NCBI RefSeq assembly: GCF_030269125.1
Contig: NZ_BSSM01000020.1
Coordinates: 1-64,000 of the forward strand
DNA: 64,000 nucleotides
Direction of reading: 5' to 3'
DNA from: Streptomyces hygroscopicus subsp. hygroscopicus
GTDB lineage: Bacteria; Actinomycetota; Actinomycetes; Streptomycetales; Streptomycetaceae
The number at the start of each line of letters is the position of its first letter. The first letter of the stretch is position 1. The position numbers and the translations under genes were made by a program. The notes under the pieces were generated by a model that searched no databases, was not told where the DNA came from, and worked only from the letters and a program-made list of their open reading frames with translations. This document shows positions 34,789-43,261 of this stretch, one piece after another.

Positions 34789-36014
34789 TGGCCGACGAGC
34801 AGGACAAGTGGCTCAACCGGGAGACGGCGGAACGCCTGCTGCGCGGTGAGCCCCTGGAAGCCGTCGACCCCTCCGCCCGTGACCAGGCGGAACGCCTGTC
34901 CCGGGCGCTCGGCGCGCTGTCCGCCGAGGCCGCCCCGGCCCCCTCCGAACTTCCCGGTGAACAGGCCGCCCTGGCCGCGTTCCGCAAGGCCCGGGAGGCC
35001 GCGGCGGACGAGCGCACGGCCGCCCTCGCCGCGGGAGGCACCGGCCGGCGCACGGGCGCGCGGGGACACGACGCGGGCGCGGTCCGCATCGGCGCCCCCG
35101 CCCGCACCGGCGCCCGCCGCCCCCGCTGGGGCCGTCCGGCGCGGCTCGCGCTCGCCGCGGTGGTGGCCGCCGGCACGCTCGGCGGGGTCGCCGTGGCCGC
35201 CGGCACCGGGGTGCTGCCCACGCCGTTCGACCTGAGGCGGCCCGGCCCCGCGGCCACCGCCACCGCGGACACCTCGGGCCGGCCGCCGGCCACGCCCGGT
35301 CCGCGGGCGTCCGGTGTCCCCGGCGGCGACGCGGACTCCGGTCGCCCCGACGGCGCCGACCGGGCCGACGGCGGCGGAACGGACGGCCGTCCGGGCACGA
35401 GCGCCCACCCCCGCACCGGCACCACCACGCCCGGCGGCCGCTGGACCGGCGCCGTCACCGCCTGCCGCGATCTGCGCTCCGGCGCCGGACTGAACGCCGA
35501 CCGAAGACGCGCCCTGGAGCACCTCGCGGGCGGCTCGGCCCGGCTGAGCCAGTACTGCAGGCAAGTCCTGTCCGCGGGCGACCACGCCGTCGGCGACCCG
35601 GCCCAGGGCACGAGCCGCGACGGCGGCGGCCAGAGCCAGGAAACGGGCCAGGGCTCCGGTCACGGCGGGAGCGGCGACCGCGGCGGCAGCGGCGGCAGCG
35701 GCGCGGGCGACGACGAGGGCCACCCCGGCAACGGCCTCGGCGACAGCGGCGGCAGCGGCGGCGACGACCGCACCGGAAACGGCAGCGGCGCCGGAAACGG
35801 CGGCACCAGCGGCGGCGGGGAGCGCGTCCGGCACCGCGGCCCCGCCGTACCGGCACCCGCCCCGCGCGATCCCGGGCGGGGTCCGGGCGGTGGTTCCGGG
35901 CGTGGCCCGGGAAGCGGCTCCGGCGGCGGTCCCGGCCGCGGCCACGGCGGGTCCGCGTCCCCCGCGTCCCCCGCCTCCCCCCGGCCGACCCCCGCGCCCC
36001 TCCCGGCTCGCTGA
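34788..36014 (+). CDS. membrane partner of the ECF sigma factor (module 2), long Gly/Ser-rich tail
   Basis: 408 residues. The cytoplasmic part (1-115) contains RETAERLLRGEPLEAVDP and ALAAFRKARE (61-70), the same AAFRxAR motif as module 1. One membrane helix follows (about 118-142, with LGGVAVAAG), then a disordered linker and a small domain with Cys226 and Cys257 (TACRDLRSG, SQYCRQV). About 145 residues of Gly/Ser/Asp and Pro repeats come last. The Cys-pair domain is shared with the module 1 protein; the tail is not. A role as membrane regulator of the adjacent sigma factor is inferred. Confidence 0.75.
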   Translation: MADEQDKWLNRETAERLLRGEPLEAVDPSARDQAERLSRALGALSAEAAPAPSELPGEQAALAAFRKAREAAADERTAALAAGGTGRRTGARGHDAGAVRIGAPARTGARRPRWGRPARLALAAVVAAGTLGGVAVAAGTGVLPTPFDLRRPGPAATATADTSGRPPATPGPRASGVPGGDADSGRPDGADRADGGGTDGRPGTSAHPRTGTTTPGGRWTGAVTACRDLRSGAGLNADRRRALEHLAGGSARLSQYCRQVLSAGDHAVGDPAQGTSRDGGGQSQETGQGSGHGGSGDRGGSGGSGAGDDEGHPGNGLGDSGGSGGDDRTGNGSGAGNGGTSGGGERVRHRGPAVPAPAPRDPGRGPGGGSGRGPGSGSGGGPGRGHGGSASPASPASPRPTPAPLPAR

Positions 36015-36084
36015 TCGATCTCGATCGCGGTCGCCCCCTCTGACCTGCCCTTTCGAGAAGTCGCCAAAGTTTTTCCGCGCAGGG

Positions 36085-36114
36085 TGTGACACTTCCGGAC
36101 CCCGCGACGCAGTA
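36085..36114 (+). promoter_or_regulatory. putative ECF-type promoter, copy 3, directed into the L,D-transpeptidase 3' end
   Basis: TGTGACACTTCCG (36085-36097), 9 bases, then ACGCAGTA (36107-36114), identical in layout to copy 1. No credible gene follows on the plus strand. A transcript from here would run antisense to the L,D-transpeptidase gene. Confidence 0.5.
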
Positions 36115-36247
36115 CTGAGTGAGCCGACTGGTCATCGGCCGCAGCACTGAGCCGGGGTTCCCCCCGTACCCGCGGCTCGTGCCCTGGCGCGGGCGGGACA
36201 TGTTCCCCCGGTCCCGCCCGCGCCCCAAAGCCCCTCCACCGGAGGGC

Positions 36248-37012
36248 TCACCGGTGGACGACCACCTTGTCGCCCACCCGGACCTCCGCGAACATCGCGG
36301 CGATCGCCGCCTCGTCCCGTACGTTCACGCACCCGTGCGAACCCCCGGCGTAGCCGCGCGCCGCGAAGTCGTACGAGTAGTGCACCGCCTCGCCGCCGCT
36401 GAAGAACATCGCGTACGGCATCGGCGAGTCGTACAGGGTCGACACATGGTGCCGTGACTTCCAGTAGACGTGGAAGGTGCCCTCGCGGGTCGGGCTGTAC
36501 CGCGTGCCGAAGCGCACCGCCACGGTGGACACGGTCCGCCCGTCGACCATCCAGCGCAGCGTCCGGCTGGTCTTGCTGACGCACAGCACCCGGCCGGTCA
36601 GACAGCGCGGATCGGGCGCGGCGGCGGGCTGGCCGCCCATCAGATACAGCTCCCACCTGCCCGGCGTACGCGTCATCGCCACCAGCCGCCGCCAGGTCAC
36701 GGCGTCCGTCTCGCCGGTCACCGGCAGCCCGCGTCTGCCCTGGAAGCCCCGTACGGCCCGCTCGGTGAGATCGTCGTACGAACCGGTGGGTCCGTCGAAC
36801 AGCCAGTCCAGCTGCCGCAGCCGCGCCTGGAGCCCCCGTACCCCCACCCCGCTGTCCCCGGGCCCCCACAGCACTCCCGGGCCCCCGGCGGACACCCGGC
36901 CCGGTCCCAGCGGCCGGCCGTCGGCGTCCAGCGGCCGCACGGTGCACCCGCAGAGCGCGGCGAGCGCGGCAAGAACTCCGAGCGCGGCGGCGCTCCTGAC
37001 CCTCGTCCTCAT
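36248..37012 (-). CDS. L,D-transpeptidase lipoprotein with peptidoglycan-binding domain
   Basis: 254 residues. A signal peptide with lipobox LCGC (Cys23) is followed by a PG_binding_1-type domain (about 50-105, GDSGVGVRGLQARLRQLDW, AVRGFQGRRGLPVTG). A C-terminal YkuD catalytic domain has the active-site motif SHGCVNVRD and the upstream histidine (HYSYDF). It forms 3-3 type peptidoglycan crosslinks or attaches proteins to the wall. The gene starts 79 bases from, and divergent to, the acyl-CoA mutase gene. Confidence 0.92.
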   Translation of the reverse strand: MRTRVRSAAALGVLAALAALCGCTVRPLDADGRPLGPGRVSAGGPGVLWGPGDSGVGVRGLQARLRQLDWLFDGPTGSYDDLTERAVRGFQGRRGLPVTGETDAVTWRRLVAMTRTPGRWELYLMGGQPAAAPDPRCLTGRVLCVSKTSRTLRWMVDGRTVSTVAVRFGTRYSPTREGTFHVYWKSRHHVSTLYDSPMPYAMFFSGGEAVHYSYDFAARGYAGGSHGCVNVRDEAAIAAMFAEVRVGDKVVVHR

Positions 37013-37091
37013 CCCCGGATGCTTCCCCGCGTGACCCCGGCCGAACTACAGGGCATGGTGAGGAGGTACGGAACGTACCGCGGAGGCACCC

Positions 37092-38672
37092 ATGGCACGT
37101 GAGTCGGAGTCCGGCCTGCCGATCGAGCCGGTCTACGGGCCGCAGGACCTGGCCGGCTGGGACCCGGCCGAGAAGCTCGGGGAACCGGGGGCGTACCCCT
37201 TCACCCGCGGGGTCTACCCGAGCATGTACACCGGCCGCCCCTGGACGATGCGCCAGTACGCCGGGTTCGGTACGGCGGCGGAGTCCAACGCCCGCTACCG
37301 GCAGCTGATCGCCCACGGCACGACCGGCCTGTCCGTCGCCTTCGACCTGCCCACCCAGATGGGCCACGACTCCGACGCGCCCCTCGCGCACGGAGAGGTC
37401 GGCAAGGTCGGAGTGGCGATCGACTCGATCGAGGACATGCGGGTGCTGTTCGACGGCATCCCGCTGGACCAGGTGTCCACGTCCATGACGATCAACGCCC
37501 CGGCCGCCCTCCTGCTGCTGCTGTACCAACTGGTGGCGGAGGAACAGGGCGTCCCGGCGGACAGGCTGACCGGCACCGTCCAGAACGACGTGCTCAAGGA
37601 GTACATCGCCCGCGGCACCTACATCTTCCCGCCCAAACCCTCGCTGAGGCTGACGGCGGACATCTTCCGGTACTGCACCGCCGAGATCCCCAAGTGGAAC
37701 ACCATCTCGATCTCCGGCTACCACATGGCCGAGGCGGGCGCGTCCCCCGTGCAGGAGATCGCCTTCACCCTCGCCGACGGCATCGAGTACGTCCGTACCG
37801 CGATCGCGGCCGGGATGGACGTGGACGACTTCGCGCCGCGCCTGTCCTTCTTCTTCGTCGCCCGTACGACGCTCCTGGAGGAGGTTGCCAAGTTCCGCGC
37901 CGCGCGCCGGATCTGGGCCCGGGTGATGCGGGAGGAGTTCGGGGCGCGCAACCCCAAGTCGCTGATGCTGCGCTTCCACACCCAGACCGCGGGGGTCCAG
38001 CTCACCGCGCAGCAGCCGCAGGTGAACCTGGTCCGGGTCGCCGTGCAGGCACTCGGCGCGGTCCTCGGCGGCACCCAGTCCCTGCACACCAACTCCTTCG
38101 ACGAGGCGATCGCGCTGCCCACCGCCACGTCCGCGCGGCTCGCCCTGCGCACCCAGCAGGTGCTGGCGCACGAGACGGACGTGACCGCGACCGTCGACCC
38201 CTTCGCCGGTTCCTACGCGGTGGAGCGGATGACCGACGAGGTGGAGGCGGCGGCCGTCGGGCTGATGGACAAGGTGCGGGAGCTGGGCGGCGCGGAGGCC
38301 GCGATCGAGCAGGGCTTCCAGAAGGCCGAGATCGAGCGCAACGCCTACCGCATCGCCCAGGAGACCGACTCCGGGGAGCGGGTGGTCGTCGGCGTCAACC
38401 GCTTCCGGCTGGACGAGGAGGAGCCGTACGAGCCGCTGCGCGTGGATCCGGCCATCGAGGCCCGCCAGTGCGAGCGCCTCGCCGCCCTGCGCGCCACACG
38501 CGACCAGGGCGCGGTCGACTCCGCCCTGACCGCCCTGAAGAAGGCCGCCGGGGGCGAGGACAACGTCCTCTACCCCATGCGGGAGGCCCTGCGGGCGCGG
38601 GCCACGGTGGGCGAGGTGTGCGGGGCGCTGCGGGAGGTGTGGGGGAAGTATGTGCCGACTGACGCCTTTTGA
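37092..38672 (+). CDS. acyl-CoA mutase large subunit (methylmalonyl-CoA mutase family)
   Basis: 526-residue substrate-binding barrel of a B12-dependent acyl-CoA mutase. Landmarks are RPWTMRQYAGFGTAAESN, LSVAFDLPTQMGHDSD, TGTVQNDVLKEY and HTQTAGVQLTAQQPQVN. The C-terminal cobalamin-binding domain (DxHxxG) is absent, so a separate small subunit encoded elsewhere is required, as in isobutyryl-CoA mutase IcmA/IcmB. The residue in RQYAGF (Tyr56) is the one I recall as Tyr in methylmalonyl- and Phe in isobutyryl-CoA mutases, which would favour a methylmalonyl-like substrate. This is not decisive. Confidence 0.88.
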   Translation: MARESESGLPIEPVYGPQDLAGWDPAEKLGEPGAYPFTRGVYPSMYTGRPWTMRQYAGFGTAAESNARYRQLIAHGTTGLSVAFDLPTQMGHDSDAPLAHGEVGKVGVAIDSIEDMRVLFDGIPLDQVSTSMTINAPAALLLLLYQLVAEEQGVPADRLTGTVQNDVLKEYIARGTYIFPPKPSLRLTADIFRYCTAEIPKWNTISISGYHMAEAGASPVQEIAFTLADGIEYVRTAIAAGMDVDDFAPRLSFFFVARTTLLEEVAKFRAARRIWARVMREEFGARNPKSLMLRFHTQTAGVQLTAQQPQVNLVRVAVQALGAVLGGTQSLHTNSFDEAIALPTATSARLALRTQQVLAHETDVTATVDPFAGSYAVERMTDEVEAAAVGLMDKVRELGGAEAAIEQGFQKAEIERNAYRIAQETDSGERVVVGVNRFRLDEEEPYEPLRVDPAIEARQCERLAALRATRDQGAVDSALTALKKAAGGEDNVLYPMREALRARATVGEVCGALREVWGKYVPTDAF

Positions 38673-38744
38673 GCGGGTGGCCGGAAGGCGCCGGCGGACC
38701 CCGGCCGCGGTGCCCTGTCACACCCCCGTGCGAGACTCCTCCCC

Positions 38745-39395
38745 ATGTTCGGTGTCGTCCATCTCCCCACCTATCTCGCGGGCGTGGCCCTGATCGTGCT
38801 GCTGCCCGGTCCCAACTCCCTCTACGTGCTGTCCGTCGCCGCCCGCCGCGGGGTGCGGACCGGGTACACGGCGGCCGCCGGGGTGTTCTGCGGGGACACC
38901 GTGCTCATGGTCCTGTCCGCCGCCGGTGTCGCCTCGCTGCTCCAGGCCAACGCCGTGCTGTTCGGGATCGTGAAGTACGCCGGCGCCGGCTATCTGACGT
39001 GGCTGGCGATCGGCATGATGCGGTCCGCCCGGCAGATGTGGCGGACCCGGCGGGAGCGGGCGGCCGAGGAGACGGCGACCGCGGCGGTGGCCGCCGAGGA
39101 GCGCCCTTACCGCCGCGCCCTCGTCGTCAGCCTCTTCAACCCGAAGGCGATCCTGTTCTTCGTCGCCTTCTTCGTGCAGTTCGTGGACCCGGCCTACGCC
39201 TACCCGGCCCTCTCCTTCGCCGTCCTCGGCGCCTTCGCCCAGGCGGCCAGCGTGCTCTACCTCAGCGCGCTCATATTCGGCGGCACCCGCCTCGCCGCCG
39301 CCTTCCGCCGCCGCAAGCGCCTGTCCGCGACGGCCACTTCGGCGGCCGGCGCGCTCTTCCTCGGCTTCGCGGTGAAGCTGTCGCTGGCTTCGTAG
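38745..39395 (+). CDS. LysE/RhtB family amino-acid exporter (LeuE-like)
   Basis: 216 residues, about six membrane helices, with the family motifs LLPGPNSLYVLSVAARRGVR at the first helix/loop and FNPKAILFFVAFFVQFV in the middle. The family exports amino acids or homoserine lactones; the leucine-type subgroup is my best guess. A TGTCACA element lies about 30 bases upstream of ATG 38745. No LysG-type regulator lies beside it. Confidence 0.85.
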   Translation: MFGVVHLPTYLAGVALIVLLPGPNSLYVLSVAARRGVRTGYTAAAGVFCGDTVLMVLSAAGVASLLQANAVLFGIVKYAGAGYLTWLAIGMMRSARQMWRTRRERAAEETATAAVAAEERPYRRALVVSLFNPKAILFFVAFFVQFVDPAYAYPALSFAVLGAFAQAASVLYLSALIFGGTRLAAAFRRRKRLSATATSAAGALFLGFAVKLSLAS

Positions 39396-39587
39396 CCTCG
39401 TCCGGGCGGGCCGGGAGGACGCCGGGGCCACCGGACTCGGGCGCGCGGCAGGGTCCGTCCTCGCCGGGACACGGGGGAGCGGTCGCGCCCCGAGCGGGTG
39501 CTCCCTCGGTACGACGGTCCGTGGAACCCCTGCGAGGGCCTGGGGCCGGGTGGCAAGGGGTCCACGGCGCCTGCCCGGGGGACCGCC

Positions 39588-40748
39588 TCAGAAGCCGACG
39601 CGCGGTGGACGGCTCGCCGGTTTCCCGCCCTTCAGCGCCCGTCTGAGCCGCGGCCCGAAGGGTTTCTCCACCAGGCGGTGGATCAGCCAGGCCAGCAGCA
39701 GCATGGCCAGGATCGTCGCCCCGAGGGTGACGCGCGGGGGCAGGCCGAGGGCGCGGTGCAGGACACGGATCACGAACCAGCCCAGGTGTTCGTGGACCAG
39801 GTAGAAGGGGTACGTGAGGGCGCCCGCGGTGGTCAGCCACCGCCAGGAGGCCCAGTGGGTCCAGTCGACGGCCACCGCGGCGACGGTGGCGAAGGCGAGG
39901 GCGACGATCAGGACGACCACGTAGGGGTCGCGGTGGAAGTCGGCGTGGGCGGCGGGGTGCCACAGGCCGCGCGTGGCCTCGCTCTGGCCGAGCAGCAGGG
40001 ACACCGCGACGATGCCCCACAGCAGCAGGTCGCCGCCGAAGCGGTGGATCAGGTAGAGCGCCAGGCCGCCGATGAAGAAGGGCGCGTACTCGGGCATGAG
40101 GACCTGGTCGGTCAGCTCGTTGCCGGTGGTGCGGCAGACCACCAGCGCCAGCGTCCACACGGCGCAGAACAGCACCACCCGGCGGTAGGTGACGCCCCGC
40201 AGGACGACGATCAGGGCGAACAGCGCGTAGAAGCGGACCTCGGCCCACAGCGTCCAGCACACGCCGAGCACACGGGTCGCGCCCATCGGCTGCTGGAGCA
40301 TCGTCAGGTTGACCAGGAACTCGTCCAGGCGGACCGGCTCGACGACCGCCGGGAGGATCAGGGACGCGCCGGTGACCAGCACCAGCGCGACCCAGTAGGC
40401 GGGGTAGAGGCGGGAGACCCGGGAGCGGAAGAAGTCGCCCAGGGTGCGGCCCCAGCTGCTCATGCAGATCACGAAGCCGCTGATGACGAAGAAGAACTGC
40501 ACGCCCAGGTTGCCGTAGACGGACACCCGGGACAGGGTCGGGAAGATCTCGGACGGGCTCTGGTGCCAGGACTCGGAGACCGTGCCGCCGCGTCCGGTGT
40601 AGTGGTAGAGGCAGACCATCAGCGCGGCCACCAGCCGCAGCCCGTCCAGGGCGAGCAGCCGGCTGCGGCGTTCGGCGGGCGCGGGGGGCGCCGTCGCCTC
40701 GGCCGGGGGTATCGGGACGCCGTCGAGGGCGGAGGAGGAAGTGGTCAT
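39588..40748 (-). CDS. acyltransferase family 3 membrane protein
   Basis: 386 residues with about ten membrane helices. LDGLRLVAALMVCLYHY at the first helix (the histidine and arginine block of family 3 acyltransferases), GVQFFFVISGFVICMS, and SRVSRLYPAYW identify the family. Such proteins O-acylate sugars of surface polymers or antibiotics. It is the third gene of a minus-strand operon after the GT2 and polysialyltransferase-like genes (gap 5 bases), so it probably decorates the same glycopolymer. Confidence 0.9.
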   Translation of the reverse strand: MTTSSSALDGVPIPPAEATAPPAPAERRSRLLALDGLRLVAALMVCLYHYTGRGGTVSESWHQSPSEIFPTLSRVSVYGNLGVQFFFVISGFVICMSSWGRTLGDFFRSRVSRLYPAYWVALVLVTGASLILPAVVEPVRLDEFLVNLTMLQQPMGATRVLGVCWTLWAEVRFYALFALIVVLRGVTYRRVVLFCAVWTLALVVCRTTGNELTDQVLMPEYAPFFIGGLALYLIHRFGGDLLLWGIVAVSLLLGQSEATRGLWHPAAHADFHRDPYVVVLIVALAFATVAAVAVDWTHWASWRWLTTAGALTYPFYLVHEHLGWFVIRVLHRALGLPPRVTLGATILAMLLLAWLIHRLVEKPFGPRLRRALKGGKPASRPPRVGF

Positions 40749-40753
40749 GGCGT

Positions 40754-42088
40754 TCAGCGCCGCACCGTCCTGCGCAGGCCGCGCGCCTTCTTCGCCACCC
40801 TGCGCACGGTCGCGTTGCGCGGGATGAACGCCAGCTGGGCGGGGATACCGCCGGGCAGGGCGAGCGAGGTCAGCCGGCGGCGCTTGAAGTAGCGCGAGGT
40901 CCGCGGGCCGAAGTTCGCCGCGAGCCAGGTCTCCGTCTCCGCGCGCAGCCCCGGCAGGATCTTCGACTGCATCGCGAAGCCCACCGCACGCACCAGCGCG
41001 CCCAGCCGGTCCACGTCCATGCCCCGGCGCCGCTCGGTGACCGCGGCCGCGTCGGCCAGGTCGGGCAGCAGGGCGTCCACGATCGTGACCGGGATCCGGT
41101 TGCTGTTCTCGTACGGCGTCAGCCGCTCCAGCAGCAGCTCGGTGCCCACCCGGGCGACCGGCAGGCCGTAGAGCGCGGAGGCGGTGAGCAGCGCCGTGGA
41201 GAAGCAGCCGACGACCAGCGCGGGACGCATCCGCTGGTACAGCACCTCGGCGAGGACCGGCGTGTCCACGACGGTCAGCTCGACGCCGAGCCGCTCCGCC
41301 TCCCGCTCCAGCGAGCGGGTGTAGCGGGCCGGGGCGGTGGGGTGCGGCTTGAACACGACCTTGGTGTGGCCCAGCGCGGCCGCGCCCTTCAGCATCCGCA
41401 CATGCAGGTTCTCCTCCTGTTCGGCGGTGAGGATGTCCAGCGCCGACAGGTACTGCCCGAGCAGCAGCGCGGGCTCCTCGACCTCCGGCGACTCCCCGGC
41501 GGCCGAGCCGAGTTCGGCGAGCACCTTGGTGAACGCCTGGGTCGGGACCAGCTCGCCGGGCACCCCGAACTCGGTCAGCAGCAGCGGCGCGAGGCCCGGC
41601 ACCAGATCCAGGTGGAGCACCCGGTCGACACGCGTGCCGACCAGCGGGTCGATCTTGTTGCGCGTCGGGCCGTAGGACATCAGGCCGTCCGCGTAGACCG
41701 TGACCGGCGCCCCGTTGAAGATCTGGCCGAGCGCCAGCGCCGGGTTGACCTGGATCGACTCGACCGCCAACTCGACTGCGTCGTCGCCCAGTCGCCACTC
41801 GTGCCGCAGGAAGCGTTCCCACAGCGGCATGTCGTCCACCCGGGGGGCCCAGCCGCCCGGGTGGAACGGGAAGATCGTCTCGTTGTACGAGACCACGTCG
41901 TCGAACCGGTCGCGCAGCCGCTCGAACCCCGGCATCTCGTCGGGACCCGGCGTCGTCTCGGGCGTCGCCGCGTTGTTGCAGACCAGCAGGATCCGCCGGT
42001 CGGCGGCGTCGAAGCAGCCGGAGTCCAGGGCGGCGGCGAGGGTGGCGATACCGTACAGCGTCGACGCCTGGAAGATCTGGGTGGTCAC
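40754..42088 (-). CDS. polysialyltransferase-like glycosyltransferase
   Basis: 444 residues. The fold and segments (FQASTLYGIATLAAALDSG at the N-terminus, ADGLMSYGPTRNKID, VVFKPHPTAP, VVGCFSTALLTA) match the alpha-2,8-polysialyltransferase-like family found with CMP-nonulosonate genes in actinomycetes. It would transfer nonulosonate units from CMP-activated donors onto a growing chain. GTG 42088 overlaps the GT2 stop (GTGA) and is preferred over a much longer frame whose first 67 codons lie over the GT2 gene. Confidence 0.8.
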   Translation of the reverse strand: MTTQIFQASTLYGIATLAAALDSGCFDAADRRILLVCNNAATPETTPGPDEMPGFERLRDRFDDVVSYNETIFPFHPGGWAPRVDDMPLWERFLRHEWRLGDDAVELAVESIQVNPALALGQIFNGAPVTVYADGLMSYGPTRNKIDPLVGTRVDRVLHLDLVPGLAPLLLTEFGVPGELVPTQAFTKVLAELGSAAGESPEVEEPALLLGQYLSALDILTAEQEENLHVRMLKGAAALGHTKVVFKPHPTAPARYTRSLEREAERLGVELTVVDTPVLAEVLYQRMRPALVVGCFSTALLTASALYGLPVARVGTELLLERLTPYENSNRIPVTIVDALLPDLADAAAVTERRRGMDVDRLGALVRAVGFAMQSKILPGLRAETETWLAANFGPRTSRYFKRRRLTSLALPGGIPAQLAFIPRNATVRRVAKKARGLRRTVRR

Positions 42089-43062
42089 GCGGCGGCCCCC
42101 GCGGCGGCGGGACGGCGGCGCAGCCGGCGCAGCTTGGTCGCGCGCTGGAGGTCCATGGAGTCCAGCGCGTCGTCCAGCACGTCCTGCGGCATGCGGCGCA
42201 GCGCGGCGGCACTCAGGGATTTCAGTTTCTTCGCCACCGCGGGCTCGAACCTTTCGATGGATCCCAGATGATGGGAAATGATGGCGCAATACGTGCGGAC
42301 CGCCTTCGGCAGCAATGCGTCCGCGTCACGGTCCTCGGCGGTTTCCGCGATCACCTGATCGAATGCCCGAATGAAATCGAGCTGGCGCACATCGCCGATC
42401 TGGGTGAGCGAGGAGGCGACCCCGCGCCGGTAGAACACACCGAGCAAACTCACCGCGGCGAAGGATTCCGCCTCCCGGTGCAGCTTCCAGATCCACGGCC
42501 GGTCCTCGGCCGTGCGCAGCCCGTCGGTGAAGTGCAGCAGGCCCCTGTCGACCAGCCGGCGGTGGTAGGCGCCCGCCCAGGCGAACGCGTAGTCCACCGA
42601 GGTGGAGCGGTCCGCGGGCAGGATCGCCTCCCGCGGGTCGAGCACCCGGCCCCGCCGGCCGACCGGCACCCGCTGCACCTGGCGGGCCCGCGCGGTGCAC
42701 TGCACATGGTCGGTGCGGATGAAGTCGACGCCCAACTCCTCGATCGCGTCGACCAGTTGCCCGAAGTAGCCCGGGGCGAGCCAGTCGTCGCCGTCCAGGA
42801 ACGTCAGGTACTCGCCGCGCGCCCGGTCGATGCCGGTGTTGCGCGCGGTCGCCAGACCCCCGTTCTGTTCGTGCCGGACGAGGACCGCCCCGGGCAGCTC
42901 GCGCTCCGCGCGCGCGAGAATCTCGGGTGTCCCGTCGCGGGAACAGTCGTCGACGAGAATGAATTCGAAGTCCTCACGCGCGTTCGCCCTCAGGCTCCTG
43001 AGCGTGTCGGGTGCGTATTGCTGCACGTTGTAGAACGGCACGATGACGGAGAGCTTGACCAC
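42085..43062 (-). CDS. family 2 glycosyltransferase
   Basis: 325 residues from GTG 43062. The GT-A domain starts KLSVIVPFYNVQQY, with VDDCSRDGT, LATARNTGIDRARGEY and the DXD-type metal site FLDGDDW. The C-terminal third is helical. GTG 43062 lies 7 bases after TAACGT on the minus strand, so the transcript is probably leaderless; ATG 43092 is the alternative. It is the first gene of the minus-strand half of the glycopolymer cluster, divergent from the plus-strand half by 199 bases. Confidence 0.88.
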   Translation of the reverse strand: MVKLSVIVPFYNVQQYAPDTLRSLRANAREDFEFILVDDCSRDGTPEILARAERELPGAVLVRHEQNGGLATARNTGIDRARGEYLTFLDGDDWLAPGYFGQLVDAIEELGVDFIRTDHVQCTARARQVQRVPVGRRGRVLDPREAILPADRSTSVDYAFAWAGAYHRRLVDRGLLHFTDGLRTAEDRPWIWKLHREAESFAAVSLLGVFYRRGVASSLTQIGDVRQLDFIRAFDQVIAETAEDRDADALLPKAVRTYCAIISHHLGSIERFEPAVAKKLKSLSAAALRRMPQDVLDDALDSMDLQRATKLRRLRRRPAAAGAAA

Positions 43063-43261
43063 GTCAGGGACGTTAGGGGGGATGCCCGTCATTCGTCTTG
43101 ACGCCTTGCTTGATACTGGGTGAATGGCACATGGCGAAGCCGTGAACCAGGCTTGTTTCCGGGCCTTCCACGAGCCGATTCGTCATCCGGCGGTGTGCTG
43201 TTAACCGTTTGTTGCGTTCGGGTTGGGCGGAACGGCGGAATGGCTTCCTAGCGTCTTGGAC
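43063..43261. promoter_or_regulatory. divergent promoter region of the glycopolymer cluster
   Basis: Both flanking genes have a TAnCGT hexamer exactly 7 bases before their GTG: TAACGT on the minus strand before 43062 and TAGCGT at 43249-43254 before 43262. This symmetrical arrangement suggests that both operons are transcribed as leaderless mRNAs from this 199-bp region. No obvious dyad is seen between them. Confidence 0.55.

Noticed and set aside
36119..36457. plus-strand frame starting right after motif copy 3
   Set aside because: Tempting because of the promoter-like motif, but it is the antisense of the L,D-transpeptidase gene and has no domain or Shine-Dalgarno site. An antisense RNA is more likely than a protein.
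39588..42212. single 874-codon fusion of acyltransferase and glycosyltransferase
   Set aside because: The N-terminal part of this frame is the wrong frame of the polysialyltransferase-like gene; the acyltransferase has its own start at 40748.
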